64,000 bases of DNA, taken from contig NZ_JAQBOF010000012.1 of the NCBI RefSeq assembly GCF_028288185.1, positions 84,496 to 148,495 on the forward strand, written 5' to 3'. Below the pieces are notes generated by a model. The model saw only the letters and a program-made list of their open reading frames with translations. It was not told the origin of the DNA and did no database searches. A program made the translations under genes and the position numbers. The DNA is from Mucilaginibacter sp. Lineage in GTDB: Bacteria; Bacteroidota; Bacteroidia; Sphingobacteriales; Sphingobacteriaceae. Position 1 is the stretch's first letter. Each line of letters begins with the position of its first letter. Positions 18,222 to 27,169 of the stretch are shown one piece after another.

Positions 18222-19850
18222 ATGGATATCGATTTTAATAAGTACGAAGATATTAACAAGCAGTTGGCGTTTGACATAAACACTAAACTGAAAAAAATAT
18301 ACCTGGGTGGCGGCGAGAAAGCCGCGGCCAAACAAAAGGAAAAGGGTAAAATGCTGGCCCGTGAGCGCGTTGCTTATTTAATTGATAAAGATAGCCATTG
18401 GTTAGAGATTGGTGCGTTTGCAGGCGATGGTATGTATGCCGAACATGGCGGCTGCCCATCGGGCGGCGTAATAACAGGTATTGGTTATATATCGGGCAGG
18501 CAATGTGTTATTGTGGCTAATGATGCTACGGTTAAGGCAGGAGCCTGGTTCCCGATAACGGCAAAGAAAAACCTGCGCGCGCAGGAAATAGCGATGGAAA
18601 ACCGCTTGCCTATTATTTACCTGGTTGATTCGGCAGGCGTTTATTTGCCTTTGCAGGATGAGATATTTCCGGATAAAGAACATTTTGGCCGCATTTTCCG
18701 GAACAACGCCATCATGAGCAGTTCAGGTATTATCCAGATCTCGGCTATTATGGGTTCGTGTGTTGCAGGCGGCGCTTATCTGCCTATTATGAGTGACGAA
18801 GCTATGATCGTTGAAGGTACAGGTTCAGTTTTCCTGGCGGGATCGTTCCTGGTAAAATCAGCCATAGGCGAGGATATTGATAACGAAACATTGGGCGGCG
18901 CTACTACGCATTGCGAAATATCGGGCGTTACTGATTATAAACAACCCAATGATAAAGCCGCACTTGATTCTATCCGCAAGATCATGAGCATGACCGGCGA
19001 TTTTACTAAAACAGGCTTTGATCGTATTAAACCAGTCACGCCTAAACTGGATGTGAGAGATATCTACGGAATTTTACCTGATAATCGTGAGAAGGCTTAT
19101 GATATGCGCGAGATCATACTACGTTTAGTGGACAATTCTGAACTGGAAGAGTACAAAGAAGGTTACGGTCAATCAATTATCTGCGGACTAGGCCGTGTGG
19201 ATGGATGGGCCGTGGGTATTGTTGCTAACCAACGCAAAGTTATCAAATCAAAAAAAGGCGAAATGCAGTTTGGTGGAGTGATCTATTCAGATTCGGCAGA
19301 TAAAGCCACGCGTTTTATCATGAACTGTAATCAAAAGAAAATACCTTTGGTTTTTTTACAGGATGTTACCGGCTTTATGGTGGGCAGCAGGTCTGAGCAG
19401 GGCGGTATTATTAAAGATGGTGCTAAGATGGTTAACGCGGTTGCAAATTCTGTTGTGCCGAAGTTTACGTTTGTAATAGGCAATTCATACGGGGCAGGTA
19501 ACTATGCTATGTGCGGCAAGGCTTATGACCCACGATTGATCTACGCCTGGCCATCAGCTAAAATAGCCGTAATGGGCGGCTCGCAAGCGGCTAAAACGCT
19601 GGTACAAATGCAGGCTGCAAGTATGAAAGCAAGGGGAGAAGATGTTAACGAACAAAAAGAAACTGAATTACTAAAACAAACCACAGACCGGTATAACGCT
19701 CAAACCACACCATATTACGCCGCAGCCCGCCTTTGGGTTGATGGTATTATTGATCCGCTGGAAACACGTAAAATCATATCAATAGGTATTGAGGCAGCCA
19801 ATCACGCACCTATTGAGAAGCAGTTTAATGTGGGGATAATACAGACATAA
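18222..19850 (+). CDS. Acyl-CoA carboxylase, carboxyltransferase (beta) subunit
   Basis: A 542-residue protein with the N- and C-terminal carboxyltransferase halves. The segments DSAGVYLPLQDEIFPDKEHF and GSCVAGGAYLPIMSDE and the C-terminal GNSYGAGNYAMCGKAYDPR resemble methylcrotonyl-CoA carboxylase beta more than the propionyl type. It would transfer CO2 from carboxybiotin to an acyl-CoA, probably in leucine or branched-acid breakdown. No biotin carboxylase gene is nearby, so the partner is elsewhere. A TTG at 18198 would add eight residues, but the ATG at 18222 gives the better start MDIDFNKYEDIN and clears the inverted repeat. Confidence 0.92.
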   Translation: MDIDFNKYEDINKQLAFDINTKLKKIYLGGGEKAAAKQKEKGKMLARERVAYLIDKDSHWLEIGAFAGDGMYAEHGGCPSGGVITGIGYISGRQCVIVANDATVKAGAWFPITAKKNLRAQEIAMENRLPIIYLVDSAGVYLPLQDEIFPDKEHFGRIFRNNAIMSSSGIIQISAIMGSCVAGGAYLPIMSDEAMIVEGTGSVFLAGSFLVKSAIGEDIDNETLGGATTHCEISGVTDYKQPNDKAALDSIRKIMSMTGDFTKTGFDRIKPVTPKLDVRDIYGILPDNREKAYDMREIILRLVDNSELEEYKEGYGQSIICGLGRVDGWAVGIVANQRKVIKSKKGEMQFGGVIYSDSADKATRFIMNCNQKKIPLVFLQDVTGFMVGSRSEQGGIIKDGAKMVNAVANSVVPKFTFVIGNSYGAGNYAMCGKAYDPRLIYAWPSAKIAVMGGSQAAKTLVQMQAASMKARGEDVNEQKETELLKQTTDRYNAQTTPYYAAARLWVDGIIDPLETRKIISIGIEAANHAPIEKQFNVGIIQT

Positions 19851-19906
19851 TGTAATTTCTCTATTAAAAGGAAAAATTATACTTTTACTTAACCAAACTC
19901 AAAACC

Positions 19907-20479
19907 ATGAAAAAACTTATACTTACTCTAGCTATCTGTATTGCCACCATATCATTATCTAATGCACAGATTATACCCAGCTTTCAATTTGGATTAAAGG
20001 GCGGCATGAATTTAACAAGCCTTTCAAAATCAGGAACGTTTGCCAGCAACAACAATGCCGGCTATCTCGGCGGTATCTGGATGCGGTTTGGCGCTTTAGG
20101 CTTTAACTTTCAACCCGAAGCATATATAACCGGCAAAAACGTAACTGTTGATGGTATAGAGCGCAAATTCACCAGTGTTGATGTACCTTTGTTAATTGGC
20201 GGTAAAATTGGCGCGTTTGGCTTTGGTGCCAGGTTTTATACAGGGCCGGTGGTATCGTTCGCGATTAACAAAGATCAAAACTATGGTTCAGCTGCCGGTA
20301 GCATAACTTCCCTAAATTATAAAAACCAAAATTATGCGTGGCAGGTTGGTACGGGTGTTGATATCCGCAGTCTATCTGTTGACCTGCGTTACGAAGCGGG
20401 GTTGAGCAAGCAAGATTACGGTTCAGGATCTACAAAGATCAACTTGTTTAATTTGTCATTGGCGTATAAGTTATTCTAA
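19907..20479 (+). CDS. PorT-like outer-membrane beta-barrel protein
   Basis: A 190-residue protein with a clear signal peptide (MKKLILTLAICIATISLSNAQ) and a beta-barrel of about eight strands with glycine and aromatic alternation, beginning FQFGLKGGMNLTSLSK, typical of the Bacteroidota PorT/OMP_b-brl_2 family. It ends with NLSLAYKLF, a terminal aromatic residue as expected for BAM-inserted barrels. The specific role is unknown. Eight bases separate its stop from that of the convergent DUF3667 gene. Confidence 0.85.
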   Translation: MKKLILTLAICIATISLSNAQIIPSFQFGLKGGMNLTSLSKSGTFASNNNAGYLGGIWMRFGALGFNFQPEAYITGKNVTVDGIERKFTSVDVPLLIGGKIGAFGFGARFYTGPVVSFAINKDQNYGSAAGSITSLNYKNQNYAWQVGTGVDIRSLSVDLRYEAGLSKQDYGSGSTKINLFNLSLAYKLF

Positions 20480-20486
20480 TTTACAG

Positions 20487-21581
20487 TTACATAGTAATTG
20501 CGGTCAAAATAAACCCTATACTCAAACTAAAAGTAAATACTATAAAATACATAAAAGTAGCTCCAATCAATTTAGATATGGTGCGCCATTTGCTGCGTTG
20601 ATAAAATACTTTTAGCGATCGATATAAATACCATATAACACCAATTGTAGCGGCAAGATCAAACCAGCTATGTAGTCCCCAGTTTTTTGGGATAATAAGT
20701 TCGAGCACCATTATTATCGCCAGGAAAAGAAACAGGAAGCAATGCAAATGGAAGGTAAATATCAAATGTTCTACATAGTATTTTCTATTCTTGCGGAAAC
20801 TTAACTTTAATATTAAAGCGCATAAAGGCAGCATCAGGAACATTAGCTTAGGCATATTGTGCTTAAACTCTTCAAAAAATGCCTCTTTTGCATGTGTACC
20901 ATATTTCTCCTTATACATAAAAGCCTTTTTGTTGTATAAGCGGTCAATAAAGCCGTCACGTTTATTCTCGGGTAATTTGCTTTGCGATATCAAATATTGG
21001 GCATAAGTACTGTCATGCGTCATGCCGGGTAGCTTGCCTTTGCCTATCATGTTGTCAATATCAGCATCATCATCGCCACTCTCGTCTTTGTGGGCAGTAT
21101 TTTTTTTTGCAGCCGAATCGATATTTTTTTTGGCGATAGCTATTGCACTTTTTGCAAAACCGGGCACGCGACCGTTTTTCATAACACTATCCAATTTTTT
21201 ATCAGTTGCAGCCAGTTCTTTTTTACGGCCAGCCTTGTCTTTGTGCCTGTTTACTTTTACCGGCGGCTCATAACCGCTTTGAAACAGTAGGACAAAATAA
21301 ACCAAACTAATAAAGATGTACATTTTTATAGGGTGCAGGTATTGCACGCGCCTGCCGGCCATATACTCATTAGTAAGTTTACCGGGTTCAAATAGTAATG
21401 GTTTTAAGGTATGGAAAAACTGATGATCGAAATGAAAGTAATCACTTATGGCATGATTCATCATGTGGCCAAAGCTTTCCTTGATCTGTAGGTTTTCTTG
21501 GCCGCACACATGGCAAAACTTGCCCTGCAACTCTGCACCGCAGTTTAAACAATCGGTTTCGGTACGGTAATGTTTTTTCAT
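20487..21581 (-). CDS. DUF3667 domain-containing membrane protein
   Basis: A 364-residue protein. The N-terminus carries a zinc-ribbon-like motif CLNCGAELQGKFCHVCGQ (CxxC...CxxC) followed by the DUF3667 signature FHFDHQFFHTLKPLLFEPG, then a membrane segment (about 88-104), a charged soluble loop (about 110-240) and about four more membrane segments near the C-terminus. Function unknown; the zinc-ribbon suggests a cytosolic N-terminus. It is convergent with the PorT-like gene and lies 39 bases after the MFS gene on the same strand. Confidence 0.85.
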   Translation of the reverse strand: MKKHYRTETDCLNCGAELQGKFCHVCGQENLQIKESFGHMMNHAISDYFHFDHQFFHTLKPLLFEPGKLTNEYMAGRRVQYLHPIKMYIFISLVYFVLLFQSGYEPPVKVNRHKDKAGRKKELAATDKKLDSVMKNGRVPGFAKSAIAIAKKNIDSAAKKNTAHKDESGDDDADIDNMIGKGKLPGMTHDSTYAQYLISQSKLPENKRDGFIDRLYNKKAFMYKEKYGTHAKEAFFEEFKHNMPKLMFLMLPLCALILKLSFRKNRKYYVEHLIFTFHLHCFLFLFLAIIMVLELIIPKNWGLHSWFDLAATIGVIWYLYRSLKVFYQRSKWRTISKLIGATFMYFIVFTFSLSIGFILTAITM

Positions 21582-21620
21582 TTATAGTAAACGCTAACCA
21601 ATTAAATGGGATAATTAATA

Positions 21621-22880
21621 TTACGCGTGTTTAATAGCATGCGCAAGTGCCGCATTATGTTTATATCTAAAAACAAACGGAAAGATAACAGCAATTACTA
21701 AAGCATATCCTGCAAAGCTAAGCCATATCCCATGCCAGTCTTTACTTCCGCCGGACAGGGTGAAAAATTTATCAATAATAAAACCACTGGCAATACTTCC
21801 AAAAAAGGCACCAAATCCGTTTACCATCATCATAAACAAACCCTGCGCGCTGCCACGTATTTCGGGGGTGGTTTGTGTTTCTATAAATAATGATCCTGAT
21901 ATATTAAAGAAATCAAAGGCCATACCGTAAACAATGCACGATAGAATGATCATCCATAAACCATCCGCAGGATTACCAAACGCGAACAAGCCAAAACGTA
22001 AAACCCAGGCCAGCATACTAAATAGCATTACATTCTTAATACCAAACCTGCGTAAAAAGAAAGGTATAGCTAAAATGAAAAGTGTTTCGGATACCTGCGA
22101 GATCGATATAATTGCGCTGGAATGTTCTACCGCAAATAAACCTTTGTAGGCTGGTGTTTTTGCAAAATCCAAAATATAAGTGGTGCCGTAGGCATTGGTA
22201 AGCTGCAAAGCCGCGCCCAAAAGCAATGAAAAGGCAAAAAAGATGGCGAATTTTGGCGTCTTAAATAATTCGAATGCATTTAGACCGAGCGCATCTCTTA
22301 ATGTTTTCTTACCTACTTTCCCCAACAATGGAGGGCATTTAGGCAACGAGAAAGAAAATATCCCTAATGCCAAAGCCACCGCAGACGCGATGTAAAATTG
22401 ATTGGCAGTAGTTTCGCTTTTTGTTACATCTACCACCAACAAAGCGGCAATAAACCCGATAGTTCCCCATACGCGTATAGGCGGATAAACTTTAACTACA
22501 TCTTTACCTTCGCCTTTTAGTGCTGAATAAGCAACCGTTATAGATAAAGATAATGTTGGCATATAAAACAGCATATTGAGTAATATAACCCAAAAAAACA
22601 CGGTTGGGCTGTTTACCATAGGCACACAAAAAAGAACTATTGCGCCTAATATATGTAACACACCATATAGCTTTTCGGCATTTATCCATTTGTCTGATAT
22701 GATACCCGCAATTGCGGGCATAAATATAGAGGATATACCCATGGTTGAAAAAATTGCCCCAAACTGCGCGCCCGACCATCCTTTATTTTGAAACCAGTAA
22801 GCGCCTACAGTAAGCAACCACGCTCCCCAAATAAAAAATTGCATAAAATTCATTAGTATCAAGCGAAACTTAATATTCAT
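21621..22880 (-). CDS. MFS transporter, nucleoside:H+ symporter family
   Basis: A 419-residue, 12-segment inner-membrane protein. It starts MNIKFRLILMNFMQFFIWGAW and has YPPIRVWGTIGFI, the sequences that mark the NupG/XapB nucleoside permease family. It would import nucleosides with protons. It is followed by the DUF3667 gene and preceded by a 218-base gap holding a TCGGATTT inverted repeat. Substrate is inferred from the family. Confidence 0.88.
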   Translation of the reverse strand: MNIKFRLILMNFMQFFIWGAWLLTVGAYWFQNKGWSGAQFGAIFSTMGISSIFMPAIAGIISDKWINAEKLYGVLHILGAIVLFCVPMVNSPTVFFWVILLNMLFYMPTLSLSITVAYSALKGEGKDVVKVYPPIRVWGTIGFIAALLVVDVTKSETTANQFYIASAVALALGIFSFSLPKCPPLLGKVGKKTLRDALGLNAFELFKTPKFAIFFAFSLLLGAALQLTNAYGTTYILDFAKTPAYKGLFAVEHSSAIISISQVSETLFILAIPFFLRRFGIKNVMLFSMLAWVLRFGLFAFGNPADGLWMIILSCIVYGMAFDFFNISGSLFIETQTTPEIRGSAQGLFMMMVNGFGAFFGSIASGFIIDKFFTLSGGSKDWHGIWLSFAGYALVIAVIFPFVFRYKHNAALAHAIKHA

Positions 22881-22966
22881 ACAGTCTGGTTTTAATCAAT
22901 GATGATCAGTTAAAATTAAAAACTGAAAGTAGTTAAATTTATGGGAATTAGAAAGGGTTGGTGGTT

Positions 22967-23100
22967 ATTTCGGATGTTCGATTTCGGATTTTATAAATTA
23001 TAATTAAACACAAAGGCGTGCTAAGTTATTTATAACATCTTTTATCCACTTATTCAAGAAATATAATAAATCCGAAATCGAACATCCGGAATCCGATATT
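22967..23100. repeat. TCGGATTT inverted repeat
   Basis: Left arm TTTCGGATGTTCGATTTCGG (22968-22987, continuing ATTTTA) and right arm at 23068-23100 (AAATCCGAAATCGAACATCC, then GGAATCCGATATT). The arms are complementary over about 22 of 23 positions with a loop of about 75 bases. The right end overlaps the stop codon of the bifunctional nuclease gene by two bases. Confidence 0.8.
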
Positions 23101-23701
23101 ATGATGCCTTGCGGCGATTCAGTTCATCCCGTATTTTAGCGGCTTTTTCGTATGATTCTTCGGTAAGTGCTTCCTGTAGTTTGGTTTTTAGCTCGTCTGT
23201 ACTTAGTGCTGCAAAACCGGTGGTAGCTGATGAAATCGGCGTGATTTCTTCAGGAGTTTCGGTAATATTTTCTAAATAAACAAAGTCATTACCCTCAATT
23301 ACAATACCCGCGCTGGATAGGATAAACTCGTAAGTGAAAATAGGGCATTCAAACCTTACAGCTATGGCAATTGCGTCAGACGTACGGGCATCAATCTCCA
23401 TCACTTTTTTACCATCGCTGCATATCAGCTTTGAAAAAAATATGCCGTCAACCAGGTTGTAAATAACAACTTCCTGCACCATAATATGGTAGGCTTCGGC
23501 AAAGCTTTTAAATAAATCGTGCGTAAGCGGGCGGCTTGGGGTCATTTTTTCAATTTCTATCGCTATGGCTTGTGCCTCAAAACTACCTATAATAATAGGT
23601 AGCCTGCGCCTGCCGTTAACTTCGCCCAATACCAATGCATAAGCGCCAGATTGCGTTTGGCTGTAGGACAAGCCAACAATATCAAGCTTTATTTTTTTCA
23701 T
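23099..23701 (-). CDS. Bifunctional nuclease family protein (DUF151) with C-terminal UVR motif
   Basis: A 200-residue protein. Residues 1-150 are the bifunctional nuclease (BFN/DUF151) domain: LSYSQTQSGAYALVLGE, RRLPIIIGSFEAQAIA and IDARTSDAIAIAVRFECPIF. The last 35 residues form a UvrB/UvrC-type helical hairpin (LKTKLQEALTEESYEKAAKIRDELNRR). BFN proteins have reported DNase/RNase activity in plants; bacterial roles are unclear. I chose the ATG at 23701 (MKKIKLDIVG); an upstream ATG at 23716 would add five residues. It is third in an operon after etfB and etfA. Confidence 0.9.
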   Translation of the reverse strand: MKKIKLDIVGLSYSQTQSGAYALVLGEVNGRRRLPIIIGSFEAQAIAIEIEKMTPSRPLTHDLFKSFAEAYHIMVQEVVIYNLVDGIFFSKLICSDGKKVMEIDARTSDAIAIAVRFECPIFTYEFILSSAGIVIEGNDFVYLENITETPEEITPISSATTGFAALSTDELKTKLQEALTEESYEKAAKIRDELNRRKAS

Positions 23702-23729
23702 GTTATTACCCATCACAACAACCCCTATT

Positions 23730-24707
23730 TTAGGCTACGTTTTTATGTTCTTTAATAGCTGCTATCAATTTTGGTACCACTTCAAAAGCATCACCAACTA
23801 TGCCATAATCGGCCACTTTAAAAAAAGGGGCCTCGGCATCTTTGTTTATAACTACGATAACTTTTGATGAGCTTATACCAGCCAAATGCTGTATAGCCCC
23901 CGAAATTCCTATTGCAATATACAAATTTGGACTGACAGCTATACCAGTTTGTCCAACATGTTCGCTATGTGGCCGCCAACCCGCGTCTGATACCGGTTTT
24001 GAGCAGGCAGTAGCAGCTCCTAACAGGTCTGCCAGTTCTTCTATCATTCCCCAGTTTTCAGGGCCTTTTAAGCCTCGGCCGCCTGATACTACAATCTCGG
24101 CATCGGGCAAAGAAACTTTATCTGTCGACCTGACAATCTCTTTCAACAGCACTTTAAAATCAGATACTTTAGCTTCTATACTAAAATCTTCAATCTGCGC
24201 AGGCTTAGCAGTTTCAACTATTTTATATGAGTTTGGCGTTAACGCTATTACTTTATTGGCTGATGTTAACTCGACCACCGCAAAAGCTTTGCCAGAGAAG
24301 GCTGTTTTTTTAACCGTGAACTTTCCGCCGCTTTGCTCCGGTAACGATACCGCGCCATCAACAACACCGGCATCCAATTTAACACCCAATCTTGGTGCTA
24401 AACCACGGCCCGAAAACGAGTTGGATAAAATAACAATATCCGCGACCTGCTTTTTAGCTGCTTCGGCTATAACAGAAGCATAGGCCTGATTAACAAAGTT
24501 TTTTAGTTGAGCGTTGGCTACGTTCAGTATTTTTTCGGTCCCGTATTTAGCCAGTGAGTTTAATTCGTCACTACTTACATCACCGATAGAAATAGCGGTA
24601 AGCGAGGTGTTATTTTGATCGGCAATTGCGCGGGCATAGCTTACAGCTTCAAAAGTTGATTTTTTGAATTTGCCGTCCGCGTTTTCCGCATATATTAAAA
24701 CTGACAT
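23730..24707 (-). CDS. etfA: Electron transfer flavoprotein alpha subunit
   Basis: A 325-residue protein. The N-terminal ETF domain is followed by the FAD-binding C-terminal domain with VSGGRGLKGPENWG, the GAATACSKPVSDAGW segment and the IAVSPNLYIAIGISGAIQHLAG signature. With EtfB it forms the soluble heterodimer that carries electrons from acyl-CoA dehydrogenases to the quinone pool. It lies 21 bases after etfB in the same operon. Confidence 0.97.
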   Translation of the reverse strand: MSVLIYAENADGKFKKSTFEAVSYARAIADQNNTSLTAISIGDVSSDELNSLAKYGTEKILNVANAQLKNFVNQAYASVIAEAAKKQVADIVILSNSFSGRGLAPRLGVKLDAGVVDGAVSLPEQSGGKFTVKKTAFSGKAFAVVELTSANKVIALTPNSYKIVETAKPAQIEDFSIEAKVSDFKVLLKEIVRSTDKVSLPDAEIVVSGGRGLKGPENWGMIEELADLLGAATACSKPVSDAGWRPHSEHVGQTGIAVSPNLYIAIGISGAIQHLAGISSSKVIVVINKDAEAPFFKVADYGIVGDAFEVVPKLIAAIKEHKNVA

Positions 24708-24728
24708 AGTTTAGTATCTAAATAAAAA

Positions 24729-25466
24729 TTATATAACCTTCGCTTCTGTATGCAGTAACTCAATTAGTTTAGCCGCATCATCAGCCGCAACCAGTTTTAC
24801 TTGTCCGCGTGGTGTCGGTGTTTCATAACTAATGATCTCCGAATTTGTTTTTACCTCGATCGCCTCAATTATCTTTAAAGGTTTTGTACGTGCCGACATA
24901 ATGCCCCGCATATTTGGTATCTTAGGTTCGGCAACACCCTCGGCTGTACCTGCCACAAAAGGGAAGGGGACGGTTAGTATTTCTTTGCCGCCTTCAATCT
25001 CGCGCTCAACCGTTGCTTTATCGCCGTCAACTTCCAGTTTTTTTATGATAGATACGGATGGCAGGTCCAGCAATTCGCCTAACATACCGGCAACTTTTGA
25101 TCCGTTATAGTCTATAGATTCTCGGCCTGTTAATATCAGGTCGAAAGGATGTGCTTTAACATATTGCGCTATTTGATAAGCTACAAACCAGGCATCATGC
25201 GGTTTAGCGTTTATGCGCACCGCGTCCGTAGCGCCAATAGCCAGGGCTTTGCGTATGGTGGCCTCAGTATTAGCCTCGCCAACATTAATTACAGTTACTG
25301 TACCTTTATCGCCATCTGTTAATTCAATAGCACGTGTAAGCGCTATTTCGTCATAGGGGTTTAAAATGAATTGCACCCCATTTGTATTAAATTGGGTGTT
25401 GTTATCAGTAAAAGTTATTTTTGTGGTGGTATCAGGGACATTACTTATACACACTAGTACTTTCAT
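24729..25466 (-). CDS. etfB: Electron transfer flavoprotein beta subunit
   Basis: A 245-residue protein of family length with the AMP-binding ETF beta fold: MKVLVCISNVPDTTTKI, NPYDEIALTRAIEL, DLILTGRESIDYNGSKVAGMLGE (key residues around G115-S118) and the later FPFVAGTAEGVAEP. It is the first gene of the etfB-etfA-bifunctional nuclease operon. A TAnnTTTG box lies just upstream. It starts 46 bases from the divergent TPR gene. Confidence 0.97.
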   Translation of the reverse strand: MKVLVCISNVPDTTTKITFTDNNTQFNTNGVQFILNPYDEIALTRAIELTDGDKGTVTVINVGEANTEATIRKALAIGATDAVRINAKPHDAWFVAYQIAQYVKAHPFDLILTGRESIDYNGSKVAGMLGELLDLPSVSIIKKLEVDGDKATVEREIEGGKEILTVPFPFVAGTAEGVAEPKIPNMRGIMSARTKPLKIIEAIEVKTNSEIISYETPTPRGQVKLVAADDAAKLIELLHTEAKVI

Positions 25467-25481
25467 AGAAATAGGTTTTTA

Positions 25482-25489
25482 CAAATTTA
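25482..25489 (-). promoter_or_regulatory. Candidate -7 box (TAAATTTG) for the etf operon
   Basis: On the minus strand this is an exact TAnnTTTG match 16-23 bases before the etfB ATG, implying a very short leader. The motif lies in the 46-base divergent gap. Confidence 0.45.
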
Positions 25490-25512
25490 GATAAAAAAGA
25501 TAGGGTTTAAAA

Positions 25513-25848
25513 ATGGAGATAAGCAGATTAGATAAGCTACTGGAATTTATAAAAAGCGAACCCAATGATGAGTTTTTAAAATACGCATTAGCAACAGAGT
25601 ATCTCCGTTTAAACCAGGTTGATAAGTCTTTGGAATATTATGAGGACCTGGTTAATAACCATCCTCAATACTCAGGTACTTATTATCACTTAGGTAAATT
25701 ATACGAAGCGCTTGATAGAAAAGATGATGCAATAAAGATCTACGAAAAAGGCATGGAAATAACCAAAGCCAAGCGCGATAATCATGCTTTTTCTGAGTTA
25801 CAAACAGTTTATCGTGAGGTTATTGGGTATGATGACGATGATTATTGA
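25513..25848 (+). CDS. Small tetratricopeptide-repeat protein
   Basis: A 111-residue soluble protein made of about two and a half TPR units (residues 17-85; EFLKYALATEYLRLNQVDKSLEYYEDLV and YYHLGKLYEALDRKDDAIKIYEKGME), ending with an acidic tail YDDDDY. TPRs mediate protein binding. No partner is evident. A CTCCCC repeat element follows its stop. Confidence 0.88.
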   Translation: MEISRLDKLLEFIKSEPNDEFLKYALATEYLRLNQVDKSLEYYEDLVNNHPQYSGTYYHLGKLYEALDRKDDAIKIYEKGMEITKAKRDNHAFSELQTVYREVIGYDDDDY

Positions 25849-25857
25849 GCTCTATCC

Positions 25858-25927
25858 AATCCTCCCCGGCGGGGAGGGCTTTAAAAGGAAAGTCTCCCCT
25901 TCCGGGGGAGATTTAGAAGGGGCTGGA
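25858..25927. repeat. GC-rich CTCCCC double-hairpin repeat
   Basis: Two hairpins: CCTCCCC/GGGGAGG (25861-25877) and TCTCCCC/GGGGAGA (25893-25911). The type resembles GC-rich intergenic repeats common in Bacteroidota genomes. It fills nearly the whole gap between the TPR stop and the chrA start, ending two bases before the TTG start codon. Confidence 0.75.
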
Positions 25928-25929
25928 CT

Positions 25930-27129
25930 TTGAAAAAACGCCAATTCCTCTTTCTGCGCGATGCATTGCTGTATACCCTTAGTGCATTTGGCGGGCCGCA
26001 GGCACATATAGCCATTATGCTGCGCGAATTTGTGCAAAAGCGTAAATACATTACCGAAGAAGAATTGATGGAACTGAACGCTTTGGCGCAAGTGTTACCC
26101 GGCCCGTCATCAACCCAAACATTGGTGGGTATTGCGTGGAAGGTTGGTGGCTTATGGCTGGCCATTACTACGTTTTTGATCTGGGTACTTCCCTCGGCCG
26201 CTATTATGTGCGCGGCGGCTATCAGCTATAAAATATTTGCCGACCGTGGTAAGCTGACTGATATATTACGTTTTATACAGCCCATGGCAGTGGGTATTGT
26301 GGCCTACGCAACTTATACATTTGCTAATAGGTTCTTAAAGACACGGGTAAGTACCATGCTGGCCATAGGCTCATTAATAGCAACGCTGATCTTGCAAAAC
26401 GCTTATGCGTTCCCTATATTGATCTTACTTGGCGGCATCATATCATCTGCATTAGAAACTCAACCGCAGGAGAGCGAATTACGCATCAAGCTATTCTCTA
26501 ACGTTAACCCAAACAAAGTAGCCTACTTTATTGGCGTATTGCTGGCATTTGCGGCTTTAGGCGCTTTGATCAACCGAACATCGCCGTTTAGTTTGCCTAT
26601 CCGTTTGTTCGAGAATTTTTATCGTAATGGCATAATGATATTTGGCGGAGGGCAGGTGTTGGTGCCGTTGATGTATACAGAGTTTGTCGAAGTAAAACAT
26701 TACCTATCAAGCGCCGAGTTTCTTTCGGGGTATGCCTTACAGCAGGCCTTACCTGGGCCAACGTTTTGCTTTACTTCGTTTTTGGGTGGTGTTACTATGG
26801 GTAACCAGGGCTATGGTATTGGGGGGCAAGTTATTGGCAGCTTGATCGCCGTTATCGGTATTAATACACCGGGGCTAATATTGATCTTATTTATCGTTCC
26901 GTTTTGGGACGACCTGAAAAAAATAACCCGTATAAAAAACTCATTAAACGGGATTAACGCCGTGGCGGTAGGTTTTATGGCAACCGCGCTGATATTACTA
27001 ACCCGACCATTTGGATTGGACTGGATGGCTTATTTAATTATGATAGCAACTTTCCTGCTGCTGCAATTCACCAAAATAAAAACTCCGATAGTTATTGTAA
27101 TAGGAGTGGTGCTGGGATTGATATTTTAA
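25930..27129 (+). CDS. chrA: CHR family chromate efflux transporter
   Basis: A 399-residue protein with two CHR domains and about ten membrane segments. Conserved motifs are AFGGPQAHIAIM near the N-terminus, LAQVLPGPSSTQ, and in the second half FGGGQVLVPL and ALQQALPGPTFCF. ChrA proteins export chromate; many members are of unverified substrate. The start is TTG, since no in-frame ATG occurs before residue 30 and the family begins just here. The CTCCCC hairpins lie directly before the start codon, in the place of the leader. The gene stop is followed at once by a TCGGATTT arm. Confidence 0.9.
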   Translation: MKKRQFLFLRDALLYTLSAFGGPQAHIAIMLREFVQKRKYITEEELMELNALAQVLPGPSSTQTLVGIAWKVGGLWLAITTFLIWVLPSAAIMCAAAISYKIFADRGKLTDILRFIQPMAVGIVAYATYTFANRFLKTRVSTMLAIGSLIATLILQNAYAFPILILLGGIISSALETQPQESELRIKLFSNVNPNKVAYFIGVLLAFAALGALINRTSPFSLPIRLFENFYRNGIMIFGGGQVLVPLMYTEFVEVKHYLSSAEFLSGYALQQALPGPTFCFTSFLGGVTMGNQGYGIGGQVIGSLIAVIGINTPGLILILFIVPFWDDLKKITRIKNSLNGINAVAVGFMATALILLTRPFGLDWMAYLIMIATFLLLQFTKIKTPIVIVIGVVLGLIF

Positions 27130-27169
27130 TTTCGGATTTTAAAGAATATCTAAAAAATCTGATATATGA
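27130..27169. repeat. Degenerate TCGGATTT repeat between convergent genes
   Basis: TTTCGGATTTT follows the chrA stop at once, and a degenerate AAAATCTGATAT arm lies before the dnaB stop. The element spans the whole 40-base gap. It is the most decayed copy of the family. Confidence 0.5.

Noticed and set aside
23842..24483. A 213-residue plus-strand ORF opposite etfA
   Set aside because: It is the antisense frame of the conserved FAD-binding domain with no family pattern.
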